The notes below the pieces were generated by a model that saw nothing but the letters and a program-made list of their open reading frames with translations, had not been told where the DNA came from and ran no database searches. From positions 213,392 through 277,391 of the forward strand of contig JAANYP010002109.1 in NCBI GenBank assembly GCA_020465985.1: a stretch of 64,000 nucleotides of DNA, written 5' to 3'. This DNA comes from Centrapalus pauciflorus. Lineage: Eukaryota; Streptophyta; Magnoliopsida; Asterales; Asteraceae. Both the position numbers and the translations under genes were made by a program. Positions 46,001 through 57,498 of the stretch are shown one piece after another; position 1 is the first letter of the stretch; each line of letters begins with the position of its first letter.

Positions 46001-46594
46001 TCGAGTATTAAGACCGCTCCATTCGAGGCACTCTATGGGCGAAAGTGTCGATCACCACTTTGTTGGGCTGAGGTAGGAGATAGTCAGATTACTGGACCCG
46101 AGATTATCCAGGAGACTACAGAAAAGATAGCCCAGATTCGGAACCGATTAAAGATCGCACGAGATTGACAGAAAAGCTATGCAGATGTTCGACAGAAGGA
46201 TTTGGAATTTCAAGAGGGAGATCAAGTAATGTTGAAGGTCTCGCCTTGGAAAGGCGTAATCCGTTTTGGGAAACGAGGAAAACTCAATCCTCGTTATATC
46301 AGACCATTCAAGATCACCAAAAGAATTGACCCGGTCACCTACCGACTCTATCTGCCCCCAGAGCTTAGTAATGTTCACAGTACCTTCCACGTATCTAACC
46401 TTAAGAAGTGCCTGACTGATGAAACACTACCCATGGATGAGCTGGAGCTAGACAATAAGTTGTACTTCATCGAACAACCCATGGAAATAATGGACCGAGA
46501 AGTCAAGAAACTAAAACACAGTCGAATCCCGATAATAAAAGTCAGATGGAACTCTAAGCGAGCACCTGAGTTTACATGGGAGAACACGAGCTAA
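43043..46594 (+). pseudogene. Gypsy element E gag-pol, one frame with about eleven nonsense codons
   Basis: The frame starts at MPPRKGYTGTKPF and ends at 46594. Compared with F, about 265 gag residues are deleted in frame, joining the start directly to the zinc-knuckle region. The first knuckle is kept (CGKCKRLGHLTKDC) and the second is damaged (CYEYGAAGHLKSEC). Protease: LFDTGADKSFI. RT: KDGSFRMCIDYRELNKL, VIVFIDDILIYSKN. RNase H: VYCDASHNGLGCVLM, FTDHKSLQHIL. Integrase has lost about six residues with its first catalytic Asp region, but keeps ISDRDSRFTS and YHPQTDGQSERTIQTLED. The chromodomain is present (EIMDREVKKLKHSRIPIIKV) but lacks its last 19 residues. All stops are in the same frame and no frameshift was found. 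Confidence 0.85.
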
Positions 46595-46614
46595 TTTCGG
46601 GATGAAATTCCCTT

Positions 46615-46627
46615 AACAGGGGGAGAC
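46615..46627 (+). promoter_or_regulatory. Polypurine tract of E
   Basis: aacagggggagac directly before the 3' LTR, for plus-strand priming. Confidence 0.8.
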
Positions 46628-49003
46628 TGTAACATTTGGCATTAAACCAGGTTAGCAACTATGACCTAATCTGTATTTAATAGCCAATTATAACCTAATC
46701 AATGGTCATTAACAATTAATCAAAGTGATTAACAATTATCATTAGAAAATTCAACTCAATTAGAATCAAATTCATCGGTGCGATGAATCAGGAAATTAAT
46801 TAATCCGATCAATTTACGATATGAAGGATTAATTCAACTAAGTACATAATTAAAATATGATTAGTGACACTAATCATACATTAATACAATTACTTAACAT
46901 TAATTATGCAAAACTAAAACACTTCATTAAAACAATGCATCCAAAAGTATTTATGAATTTACAAGAAAAGGGAAATACAAGAATACATTTCTAAATACTT
47001 TTATACAAAAAAAATGAAAATACATGTATATACATGTATATGGCCGGCCTATAGGGGTGGTACAACATAGAGGTTGACTTAAAATATTATATTACAAAAA
47101 CCATGTTTACTTTAAACATCATCATTTTGTTTAAAAGTGCACACAACCCTTATCTCCCATGCTTTTCATAATTGAAAGACCAACATTTTTCTCTATAAAT
47201 AGAGATAATTTCCATTCATTTTCACCACACCAAAAATCTTCTTTCTCTCTTCTCTTGAATCCGGCCAAGCACACACACACACCACACACAAAATTTTCTT
47301 TGAAGTGTTCTTCAATTCAAGTGCTTTTGGGTGCAAATCTTGCAAGAGTTGCAACTTCTTCTCAATTCATACTCCAAATACTTCAAAGTAAGTAAATACT
47401 AGCTTATTTCATCTTATATTTATATAAGTCTTGCATAATATATATAATCACCAACAACAACAAGTTTCATAAAAACCCAAGTTTATAAATCTCTAGTTTT
47501 TATTTTTAAGTTGTTTTCTTCAAATGTGTTTATAAATATATAAACACATCATATAAGTGCAAATATTATGAAAACAAGTGATATATATGTGTTTTATAAC
47601 TTTTATACAAGTAGTCTTTGAATAAACAACAAGAATCACTAGATATTTCAAGTTTATAAACTACGGATTTTCGGCAGAAAATTTACATCGACTTTGAAAA
47701 ATCATAACTAATTCATAACTTAACGAAATGAGTTGATTCTTGTCTCAAAAGTTAGATCTATGTCTTAACTATAAATCTGGAAGTTTTCATAATTTATTTT
47801 GGAGTTTAAGACCCCAGAAATTATTTGGGAAACCGAAAGTTTGACAGCTCAAAAATGGCCAACATAGGGTTTTCAACAAGCTTTTTCCCCAACCTAAACA
47901 TCTCGAAAAATGGCTGTTCTTGTATATAGTAGTTCAATGTCCAAGAAAACCAAAGCTTAAAAAGTTTTGGAGCTTGGTTAAAAATAGCCTTAAAGTAGGC
48001 CGAAAAACCTTCAAAAAAGCTGGAAAATTATATATATAAACTTGACGTTTTAAGGGTGTTTTATTTATAAACTTGTAATGTTGGGTGATTTAAGACATAA
48101 AAATCTATAAATATACATATTATCATATATAAGAGATATTAGTCCTTGTGATCATTTAGGACTCGATTACACACATGCGGCTTCATCACCCATCAAATAA
48201 CGTAAATTTGCATTTTTCGCTCGTATTTGCCATCGCACTCACGGTGAGTCCTCATAGCCCCTGTTTTCACACTGTTATGCTTTGGGGTAAATACATGCTA
48301 CGTTTTCATATGGACACGAAAACAACTTCATTTCTATTATGTATTACACATGTGGTTCCATCAGCCCTTATATCATGAACCGTTAATTGCATTTATTTGT
48401 AAGCGCGAATATATTATGGATAGATCTATCGGAAGTCATGTCCCCCATTCGGGTTAGTTCAGCTCGGCTAACAGCGGGTGCATATATATTTAACACACGG
48501 TATTACGTATGGGAATACTGCACAGGGCAAACTCATTTAATTAAGCTTCGATTGCATGTTGGTTTATGTGTAATACATAACATGGAATTTATGATTTTTT
48601 AAATTCAAACTTAACTGTTGTTGTCCATACAAGTCAGATTTACGTGTAAACCTATGAGCTCGCCAACAATTTTGTTGATGTATTTTAGCGTGTATTTTCA
48701 GAAAATTAAGGCAAGTGTGCCACATCAGAAGTATTTTTCAAGCTTCCGCACTTAAGGAGTCGCATGCATTTTCAAAATGACCGGAGATTTAGTTGCATTA
48801 TTTTGATTACTTTAATTATGTATTTGAATCTTTGTACCGTGCGAACTACTTTTCCTCATATCAGACTATGTAAAACATTCCTATATTTTAAAGTTTTATC
48901 GATGTATTTTTGAAAACGTCCATATAGTGGTCGTTCGTTATGATTATGGTTATCCTTATGCGACGTCACGCTTCGTTGCCAACCGGGGTAACGGGGTGTG
49001 AAA
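46628..49003 (+). repeat. 3' LTR of gypsy element E
   Basis: TGTAACATTTGG to GGGGTGTGAAA (C to A in the last triplet), 2376 bp against 2396 bp for the 5' LTR. TATA box at 47193-47202. Followed by atctc (49004-49008). Confidence 0.85.
47193..47202 (+). promoter_or_regulatory. TATA box in 3' LTR of E
   Basis: ctataaatag, same position as in the 5' LTR. Confidence 0.6.
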
Positions 49004-49493
49004 ATCTCCATCTTTTTGATAAATCCAACTATTTCTCTAGCATCCTCTCCTTTGCTCTTCAGAAAGATCACCCATGTAAACCTGGAGAACTCATCAACCA
49101 TTACAAGAGTGTATCTTCTACCTCCTAGACTTGGGACACTGACTGGTCCAAACAAGTCCATGTAGATTAAGAAGAGAGGAGTATCAATAGAGAAATTATG
49201 CTTAGATTTAAAAGATGTTTTTCTCTGTTTGCCTTTCTCACAAGCTGGGCAGAGTTTATCTTTAACAAAGATTATAGAAGGCAAACCTGTTACCAACTCT
49301 TTCTTACAGAGTTTGTTGATATTCTTGAAGTTCAGGTGTGATAGCCATTTGTGCCATAACCAGTTCAGGACTGCATTGCTTCTGGAGATAAAGCAGGTTT
49401 CAGTTGTGGGATCAGCAGATTTCATGTCCACAACATATACACCTTTCTTCCTTTGTGCACACAGCACAACTTTGCCTTGGGAATCCAATATGT
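49004..49493 (-). pseudogene. Element C protease end, pre-integrase and integrase start
   Basis: C sequence between E and F. The minus-strand frame is open from 49493 to the E border. It contains the pre-integrase HxxH-CxxC region (LWHKWLSHLNFKNINKLCKK, LCPACEKGKQRKTSFKS) and the first integrase catalytic region (LIYMDLFGPVSVPSLGGRRY, VDEFSRFTWVIFLKSKGED). The frame continues without a break into the piece at 39489 and into the protease piece at 59911 if E and F are removed. Confidence 0.85.
49489..49493. repeat. Target site duplication of F (tatgt), left
   Basis: tatgt is repeated at 59907-59911. Confidence 0.85.
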
Positions 49494-51906
49494 TGTCACA
49501 CCCTGCTACCCCGGGTGGCAGCGAGACGTGACGAGTGCGGAAGCGTAACCATAATCATAATGAACGACCACTACATGGACGTTTTTAAAATACATCGTTA
49601 AAGCTTTAAAGCATAGTAATGTTTTACATGAGAAATGAAGTTCGCACAAATACAGAGATTTAATTACATAATTAAAATATCCAAAATAATGCAGCTAAAT
49701 CTCCGTTAAATTGAATATGCATGCGACTCAATGGATGCGGAAGCTTGAAAGTAAAATACGTCCGAGGCATACTTGCCTTAATTTCCTGAAAATACACGCT
49801 AAAATACGTCAACAAAAATTGTTGGTGAGCTCTTAGGTTTACACGTAAATCTGACTTGTATGGACAACAATAATAGAGATTGAATTTATAAAATCATAAA
49901 TTCCTTGTTATGTATTACATATAAACCATCATGCAACCGAAGCTTAATTTAAAATGAGTTTGCTCTGTGCAGTATTCCCATACGTAATACCGTTTGTTGA
50001 ACATATATGCACCCGCTGTTAGCCAATCCAACTAACCCGAGTGGGGGACATGACTCCCAATAGATCTATCCACGATATATTCGCGCTTACAAATAAATGC
50101 AATTAACGGTTCATGATATCAGAGCTAATGGAACCCAATGTGTAATACATAATAGAAATGAAAGTATTTCCGTGTCCATATAAAAACGAAACATGTATTT
50201 CATCCCCAAAACATAACAGTGTGAAAATAGGGGCTATGAGAACTCACCGTAATTGCGATGGCAAAAATCTAACGTGAAAAGCTTTTAGCGTAAAGTGACG
50301 GATGATGCACCGAGCGAGATTAAACGGGTCTTAAATGATAATAAGGACTTAATATCTCTAATATATAGTGATATATACATATTTATAGATTTTTATGTCT
50401 TAAATCACCCAACATTACAAGTTTATAAATAAAATTCGCTTAAAACGTCAAGTTTATATATATATAATTTTCCAGCTTTTTCGGAGGTTTTTCGGCCTAT
50501 TTTGAGGCTGTTTTTGACCAAGCTCCAAAATGTTTTAGACTTTGGTTTTCTAGGACATTAAACTACTATACACAAAGAATTTTTAGAATCTAGAATGGCC
50601 TTTTTTCGAGATGTTTAGGTTGGTGAAAAAGTTCGTTAAAAACCCTATGTTGGCCATTTTTGAGCTGTCAAACTTTCGGTTTCCCAAATGATTTCTGGAG
50701 GTCTTAAACTCCAAAATAAATTATGAAATATTACAGATCTATAGTTAAGACATAGATCTAACTTTTGAGACAAAAATCAACTCATTTCGTTGAGTTATGA
50801 ATTAGTTATGATTTTTCAAAGTCGATATAAATTTTCTGCCGAAAATCCGTAGTTTATAAACTTAAAACAACTTATGATTCTTGTTTTTTATTCAAAGACT
50901 ACTTGTATAAAAGTCATAATAGTTATAAAAACACATATATATCACATGTTTTCATAATATTAACACCTTTATAATGTGTGCATATATTCATAAACACATT
51001 TAAAGAAACAACTTAAAAATAAAAACTAGAAACATATAAACTTTAGTTTTTATGAAACTTGTTGTTGTAGGTGATTATATATACTATGCAAGTTTATATA
51101 AACATAAATATAAGATGATATAAGTTAGTATTTACTTACTTTGATGAAATTTAAGAATGCAAGTGTGAAGAAGGTTGGATCTTGAAGGAATTCACCAAGA
51201 ACACTTGCATAACATGAAGAACACTTGAAAGAAAATTGTGTGTAGTGTGTGTGTGTGTGTGTGTTGTATGGCCGGATGCTAGAGAGAAGAGAAGAGATTT
51301 TTGGTGTGAAGATTATGAAGATGAGAACCTCTATTTATAGAGAAAAAGAGATCTTTGAAATGATGCAAAGATATGGAGGTTGAGTGTGATCTTTAAGTGA
51401 AATGAAAGGGAGATGGTGTGAAGGAGATTTGATTGAGATTGAGCATGGTTATTCAAAATAAAATATGGAGGTTTGTACCTCCTATATGGCCGTCCTAAAG
51501 GCCATAATTATAGTGTATTTTTTTTTTTTGTATAAATGTATTTAAAATGTATTCTTGTATTTTCCTTTTCTTGTAAATTCAAAAATACTTTTGAATGCAT
51601 TGTTTTAATGAATTGTTTTAGTCTTGCATAATTAAGGTTAAGTAATTGTATTAGTGTATGATTAGTGTTACTAATCATAATTTAATTATGTACTTAGTTG
51701 AATTAATCCCTCATATCGTAAATTGATCGGATTAATTTATTTCCCGAGTCATCGCACCGATGAATTTGATTCTAATTGCGTTGAATTTTCTAATAAACCT
51801 TGTTAATCACTTGATTAATTTCTAATGACCACTGATTAGCTTATAATTGGCTATCAAATACAGATTAGGGCTTTGTTGCTAACCTGATTTAGTGCCGGAT
51901 GTTATA
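49494..51906 (-). repeat. 3' LTR of gypsy element F
   Basis: 2413 bp from TGTCACACCCTGC to GATGTTATA (last triplet mutated from ACA). Minus-strand TATA box at 51331-51340. A GT microsatellite lies at about 51239-51264. Confidence 0.88.
51331..51340 (-). promoter_or_regulatory. TATA box in 3' LTR of F
   Basis: Minus strand ctataaatag, followed downstream by a C/T-rich leader as in E. Confidence 0.6.
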
Positions 51907-51922
51907 GTCTCCCCCTGTTAAG
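51907..51922 (-). promoter_or_regulatory. Polypurine tract of F
   Basis: Minus strand reads taacagggggagac directly before the 3' LTR, the same tract as in E. Confidence 0.8.
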
Positions 51923-51939
51923 GAAATTTCGTCCCGAAA

Positions 51940-54900
51940 TTAGCTCGTGTTCTCCACTTCTTGAGTACTTGAGAACAGGGGAGGATATTTCTCCCGGAAC
52001 TGATCTTCGCGTTCCCATGTAAACTCAGGACCTCTCTTAGAGTTCCATCTGACTTTTATTATCGGGATCCGGCTGTGCTTTAGTTTCTTGACTTCTCGGT
52101 CCATTATTTCTACAGGTTGTTCAATGAAGTTCAACTTATCGTCTAACTCCAGCTCGTCCATGGGTATAACGAGTGATTCATCAGCCAGACACTTCTTAAG
52201 ATTGGACACGTGGAAGGTATTATGAACGTTACTAAGCTCTGGGGGCAGATCGAGTTGGTAAGCTACCGGGCCAATTCTTTTGGTGATCTTGAATGGTCCG
52301 ATATAACGAGGATTGAGTTTTCCTCGTTTCCCAAAACGGATTACGCCCTTCCAAGGCGAGACTTTTAACATTACTTGATCTCCCTCTTGGAACTCCAAAT
52401 CCTTCCGTCGAATGTCTGCATAACTTTTCTGTCGATCCCGCGCGATCTTTAATCGGTTACGAATCTGGGCTATCTTTTCTGTAGTCTCCTGGATGATTTC
52501 CGGTTCAGTAATCTGACTATCTCCTACTTCAGCCCAACAAAGAGGTGATCGAAACTTTCGCCCGTAGAGTGCCTCGAATGGGGCGGTCTTAATGCTCGAG
52601 TGACAGTTGTTGTTATAGGAAAACTCGACTAATGGCAGGTGCCTGTCCCAACTTTTGCCAAAATCGATGACACATGCCCTTAACATGTCTTCCAAAGTCT
52701 GAATTGTCCTTTCACTCTGACCATCCGTTTGCGGGTGATAGGCTGTGCTCATATCTAGGCGTGTACCCAGTGCTTCTTGCAATGACTGCCAAAATCTTGA
52801 TGTGAACCGGCTGTCCCTGTCTGATATAATTGATACAGGTACTCCATGTCTTGAGACGACTTCTTTAAGATAGATTCGTGTTAACTTATCCATCTTATCA
52901 GTCTCCTTGATTGGCAGGAAATGTGCGGTCTTGGTAAGTCGATCCACAATCACCCAAATAGTGTCATATCCTCCAGAAGTCTTTGGCAACTTGGTGATGA
53001 AATCTATGGTGATGTTTTCCCACTTCCACTGGGGTATTTCTGGTTGAACTAACAATCCTGATGGTTTTTGGTGCTCAGCTTTAACCTTCAAACATGTTAA
53101 GCACTTGCTGACATAGGTAGCAATGTCAGCCTTCATGTTTGGCCACCAGTACATTCCTTTCAAGTCGTGATACGTCTTATCTGACCCTGGAAGAATAGCA
53201 TATCTTGTCTTATGCCCTTCATCCATGACCAGCTTCCTTACTCCTCCGAGTTTTGGCAACCAAATTCTGCCCATGAAGTATCGACATCCATCTGGCTTGA
53301 TTTCAAACTGCTTCTCCATACCTCTCAAGGCTTCATCCAGTAGATTACCCTCCTTGACTGCTTCTTCTTGTGCCTTGCGGACTTGAGAGTTTAGGTTTGA
53401 CTGTATAGACATGACCAAAGCTCGAACTCTTAATGGCTTAACCCGTTCCTTTCGGCTTAGGGCATCAGCCACGACATTCGCCTTCCCCGGATGATAACGA
53501 ATTTCGCAGTCATAATCGCTAAGTAGTTCAACCCAACGACGCTGCCTCATATTTAACTCTTTCTGATTCAGGATATGCTGAAGGCTTTTATGGTCTGTGA
53601 ACACCGTGCATTTAGTTCCATACAAGTAGTGCCTCCATATTTTGAGAGCAAACACCACTGCTCCAAGCTCTAAGTCATGAGTCGTATAATTCACCTCGTG
53701 AATTTTGAGCTGTCGTGATGCGTAAGCAATGACTTTATCCCTTTGCATGAGTACACAACCTAATCCATTGTGTGAGGCATCACAGTAGACCACGAAATTT
53801 TCAGTCCCTTCGGGTAAGGACAGAATTGGTGCACTACACAACCTTTGCTTTAACTGCTGAAACACCTTTTCTTGCTCTTCACCCCAGATATACTTCACAT
53901 CCTTCCGAGTCAATTCTGTTAAGGAACCTGCTATCTTTGAGAAGTTTTCGATAAATCGCCCATAATAACCGGCAAGTCCTAGAAATTGGCGGATTTCCGT
54001 GGGGGTTCTAGGAATCGCCCAGTTCTTTATGGCCTCGATTTTTTATGGATCAACCTGGATTCCCTGGCTGTTGATCACATGTCCAAGGAATTTAACTTCT
54101 CGCAACCAAAATTCACATTTTGAAAATTTGGCGTATAACTGTTCCTTCTCTAACAACTCCAAGATCAGCTTGAGATGTTGTTCATGCTCCTCCTTATTTC
54201 TGGAATAGATGAGAATATCGTCTATGAACACTATTACAAATTTGTCCAGATATGGTTTACACACTCGATTCATGAGGTCCATGAATACGGCTGGTGCGTT
54301 GGTCAAACCGAATGGCATTACCTGGAATTCGTAATGTCCATATCGAGTTCTGAATGCTGTCTTGGGAATGTCTTCTTCCCGAACCTTTACTTGATGATAA
54401 CCGGATCGCAGATCAATCTTATAGTAGAAGCTAGATCCCTGTAGTTGGTCAAACAGGTCATCAATTCTGGGGAGAGGGTAGCGGTTCTTTACCGTTAACT
54501 AGTTTAGCTCTCGGTAGTCTATGCACATTCTGAAGGATCCGTCTTTCTTTTTCACGAACAAGACCGGAGCTCCCCAAGGTGAGGAACTTGGTCGAATGAA
54601 TCCTTTATCCATCAACTCTTGTAATTGATTGGATAGCTCTTGCATCTCAGAAGGGGCGAGTCTATATGGGGCTCTTGCGACCGGTGCAGCTCACAGCACC
54701 AAATCCATTTGAAACTCTACTTGCCTAGTTGGCGGTAGTCCAGGCAAATCTTCCGGGAAGACCTTCATATAGTCACAAACCACTGGAATATCCTCGAGTC
54801 GCTTCTCCTCCGACTCTTTTTCTACAATTTGCACTAGTACTGCATGACAACCTTTCCTAAGGCACTTTAATGTTCTTAGGCCGGATATGACATTCAACTG

Positions 54901-56367
54901 TCGGTTCTTTCTTTCTCCTTGGACTGTTAGGAACTTCTTCTTGTGGAGTGGTATCCGTACCACTTTCTTACCACACAAAATCTCGGCATGATTGTGTGAC
55001 AACCAATCCATACCAACTACTACATCAAAACTTCCGAGTTCTATAGGCATTAAGTCTATCTTAAAGGGATGATCTGGCAGCTTCAGTGTGCATTCCTTAA
55101 TGATACTACTTGCCTCTATTATTTTACCGTCAGCCAGTTCTATAGTATAAGAGTTGTCTAAGGGAAAAGGAGTGGCATTCAATTGCTTACTAAACTTATC
55201 AGATATAAAGCTCCTATCAGCCCCAGTATCAAAGAGTACGTAAGCATAAATGTCATTTAAAAGAAACGTACCTGATACTACGTGGGGATCTTGACGAGCG
55301 TCACCTGCTCCTAACACAAAAGCTCTCCCCTGAGCTCCTCCACCATTCCTCAACTTCGGGCACTCACTCTTGAAGTGCCCAGTAACTCCACATTCAAAGC
55401 AGCCTCTTTGATTGCCGCCATTGACGCCCGGGGTTCCAAACTTACAGTCTTTGGTCATATGGCCAATACGCTTGCATTTTCCACACGTTGGGCAGGGACC
55501 CTTGTTGTGATGAAAGGTGCATTGGGTGCAGTAAGGCTTGGTACCCGTGTAGCCTTTTCTTGACTCAGTTCCTGCTACATAAGCCCTGATGGTCTCGGGC
55601 TTCTTGGATTGTGAACCTGTGTTCTTTCCAGACTTGTCTTCCCACTTTCTCTTGTTTTCCCCGGCTTTGGCTTCATTCCTCCGGGACACTTGATCCATCA
55701 GATTGTTGGCCATCCTGATGGCATCCTGTATGGTGGATGGGTTGGAGGCACTGACATTACCTTGAATTTGAGGAGCGAGTCCCCAAATGTAACGTTCGAT
55801 TTTCTTGTACTTCGGGGTCACCATCTGAGGGCATAGAGTACTCAGTTCATGAAATCGGTTGGTGTACCCCGCTACATCCGTTCCCTTCATCGACAGGTTC
55901 CAGAACTCCGATTCCATCTTCTGGAGTTCGTTTCTCGGACAGTACTCGCCTGTCATCATTTGCTTCAACGCGGACCATGTGAGCTGGTAGGCTTCATCAA
56001 TACTTACAGACTGGACATAGGAATTCCACCATGTGAGGGTGCTATCTTGTAGAGTGTGAGTAGTGAACTTCATCTTATCTCCTTCAGCACATCCGCTGAC
56101 ACGAAAGACAGATTCTAACTTCTCAAACCACCGTATCAAGCCAACGGCTCCTTCGCTTCCGTTGAAGTACCGGGGTTTGCAACTTAAAAATCCTTTAATT
56201 CCACAACCTTTTGCGTGGATTTCAGTTCCTCCCGTGGTGCGGCTAGCACCACCATCTCCATTAACTGAGCTATTCCTATTTGCCTCATACGTGGCTATAG
56301 CGGCAGCCACTCTTTGTGCGGCTAGCTCTTCAATGTCAGCAGCGTTCATTGCTCGTTTCGGCGGCAT
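51940..56367 (-). pseudogene. Gypsy element F gag-pol with chromodomain, three nonsense codons
   Basis: A single frame from MPPKRAMNAADIEELAAQR at 56367 to the stop at 51940. Gag core: FNGSEGAVGLIRWFEKLESV, TLTWWNSYVQSV, GYTNRFHELSTLCP. Two CCHC knuckles: CGKCKRIGHMTKDC and CFECGVTGHFKSEC. Protease: VLFDTGADRSFISDKF. RT: VIVFIDDILIYSRNKEEH. RNase H: VVYCDASHNGLGCVLMQRDK, VFTDHKSLQHILNQKELN. Integrase: CLTCLKVKAEHQKPSGLL, TIDFITKLPKTSGGYD, ISDRDSRFTSRFW, YHPQTDGQSERTIQTLEDML. The chromodomain near the C-terminus (EIMDREVKKLKHSRIPIIKV, EFTWEREDQFREKYPPLF) may direct integration to heterochromatin, as known for chromoviruses. Stops: TGA 54691-54693, TAG 54499-54501, TAA 54043-54045, all in or next to RT. 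E has sense codons at all three. Confidence 0.9.
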
Positions 56368-56598
56368 TATCTTAAAATTTTAAAGAAAAGCATAGTGTAA
56401 GAAGTTGAATCTTAAAGAGGTAAATTTTCCTTAAAGCACAATACTATAATCATCAAACACAATTTCATAAATAACTTGCAATTTTTAATTAATCATTCGA
56501 AATTTTCTTACATTAGGGGCGGGTTATTACCCGAAAATTTTTGTCCTATACTATTACATGATATTTTTCCTACTATTACAAAGATAGATAGAAGTGCA

Positions 56599-57375
56599 CT
56601 AAGTGTGGGAGTGATCAGGGGTCTCTCCCTTTTCCATCGCATTGAGGCGCTGAGTCAGCTCCTCGATCCGAGCTTGGCTTTCGGCTAGTTGCTGCCGAAG
56701 CTCATTCAGTCCGTCCTGCTGAATAGCAAGGGCGTGCTGATTGGCCCAATATATGTTGGAGTTTTGTAACTCCTCCCGCTCTAAACGAGCGGTCATCTCT
56801 CTGATATCTAGGTTAAGTGACCGAATTTGGTGATCATGCCTGGTCGACCGTGCTACCAAGAGTGGTATGGTCTGATCGGCGGTTTCTTGAGTGAGTGGTG
56901 AGATAGATGCGGAGGATGGTCGTCCAATCTCAAAGTGGGGAGGGACTCCTTCCTCCCGCCTCCATTCTTGGAGGGTCTCGGGTATCCAGCCCCATCGACG
57001 GGCATCTACACGTCGGTGTGGCGGTGGGGGATTGGGCTGGGGAGTCAGGACAGGAATAGACTCCCTTCTTGGTGGGTTCACCAACTTTCGGGGTGTGTAC
57101 AATATTTTGGGGCCGTTAGGGTAAGACCTATACGGCTTATATGACGGCTCGGCTGGGTGGTATGGAACGCGAGCAGGGACCGTTGGGGGCAATGGATCTT
57201 CTTCCTCCATCGGCTCCTCTTCCGTCTCCTCCATTGGATCTTCCGAGGGGTCCTCTTCTTCCGATGTTTCTTCTTCGGGGAAAATCTCAGTGGCCGTGGG
57301 GCTCGCAGGAGTGTACTCCTCCTCTGAATCCGATAAGATGATGGTTTCCGGATGGGACATGATTTCTGCTATCAA
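56599..57375 (-). CDS. Pre-gag ORF of gypsy element F (acidic, proline-rich, coiled coil), intact
   Basis: 258 codons between the primer binding site and gag, in the same frame as gag but separated from it by 231 bp with several stops. Start is MIAEIMSHPETIILSDSEEE; the second Met (residue 6) fits the E copy better. Residues about 9-60 are very acidic (FPEEETSEEEDPSEDPMEE), 60-125 are proline-rich with basic patches, followed by the motif RRWGWIPETLQEWRREEGVP, and 175-250 form a coiled coil (ELRQQLAESQARIEELTQRL). No known retroelement enzyme motif is seen. The E copy is similar across its length, so it is an ancestral part of the family. Similar acidic/proline-rich pre-gag proteins are known to me from Asteraceae gypsy annotations, which is recollection, not a search. 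Confidence 0.7.
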   Translation of the reverse strand: MIAEIMSHPETIILSDSEEEYTPASPTATEIFPEEETSEEEDPSEDPMEETEEEPMEEEDPLPPTVPARVPYHPAEPSYKPYRSYPNGPKILYTPRKLVNPPRRESIPVLTPQPNPPPPHRRVDARRWGWIPETLQEWRREEGVPPHFEIGRPSSASISPLTQETADQTIPLLVARSTRHDHQIRSLNLDIREMTARLEREELQNSNIYWANQHALAIQQDGLNELRQQLAESQARIEELTQRLNAMEKGETPDHSHT

Positions 57376-57483
57376 GGTCCATTCATAGTCTTTTAGTTAG
57401 TTACAAGATATTTTCAAAATCAGTAAAACTTAAGTGCAGTTATAGTCTAGGGTAGTAATGCAACCTAGTTCACTATAACTATG
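57376..57483 (-). other. Leader of F between primer binding site and pre-gag ORF
   Basis: About 105 non-coding bases. No upstream ORF of note. Confidence 0.5.
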
Positions 57484-57495
57484 GCTCTGATACCA
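57484..57495 (-). promoter_or_regulatory. Primer binding site of F
   Basis: Minus strand TGGTATCAGAGC, three bases inside the 5' LTR. Confidence 0.9.
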
Positions 57496-57498
57496 ATC

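Larger units (their letters stand above)
39490..49003 (+). mobile_element. Chromovirus (Ty3/gypsy, Tekay/Del-like) element E
   Basis: 5' LTR 39490-41885, primer binding site, pre-gag ORF (41998-42813), gag-pol (43043-46594), purine tract, 3' LTR 46628-49003, and the 5-bp duplication atctc. Element order (protease, RT, RNase H, integrase, chromodomain) is that of chromoviruses. Many nonsense codons and in-frame deletions make it inactive. LTRs differ by several percent in the part compared by eye, so it is older than F and D. It inserted into the integrase of element C. Confidence 0.9.
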
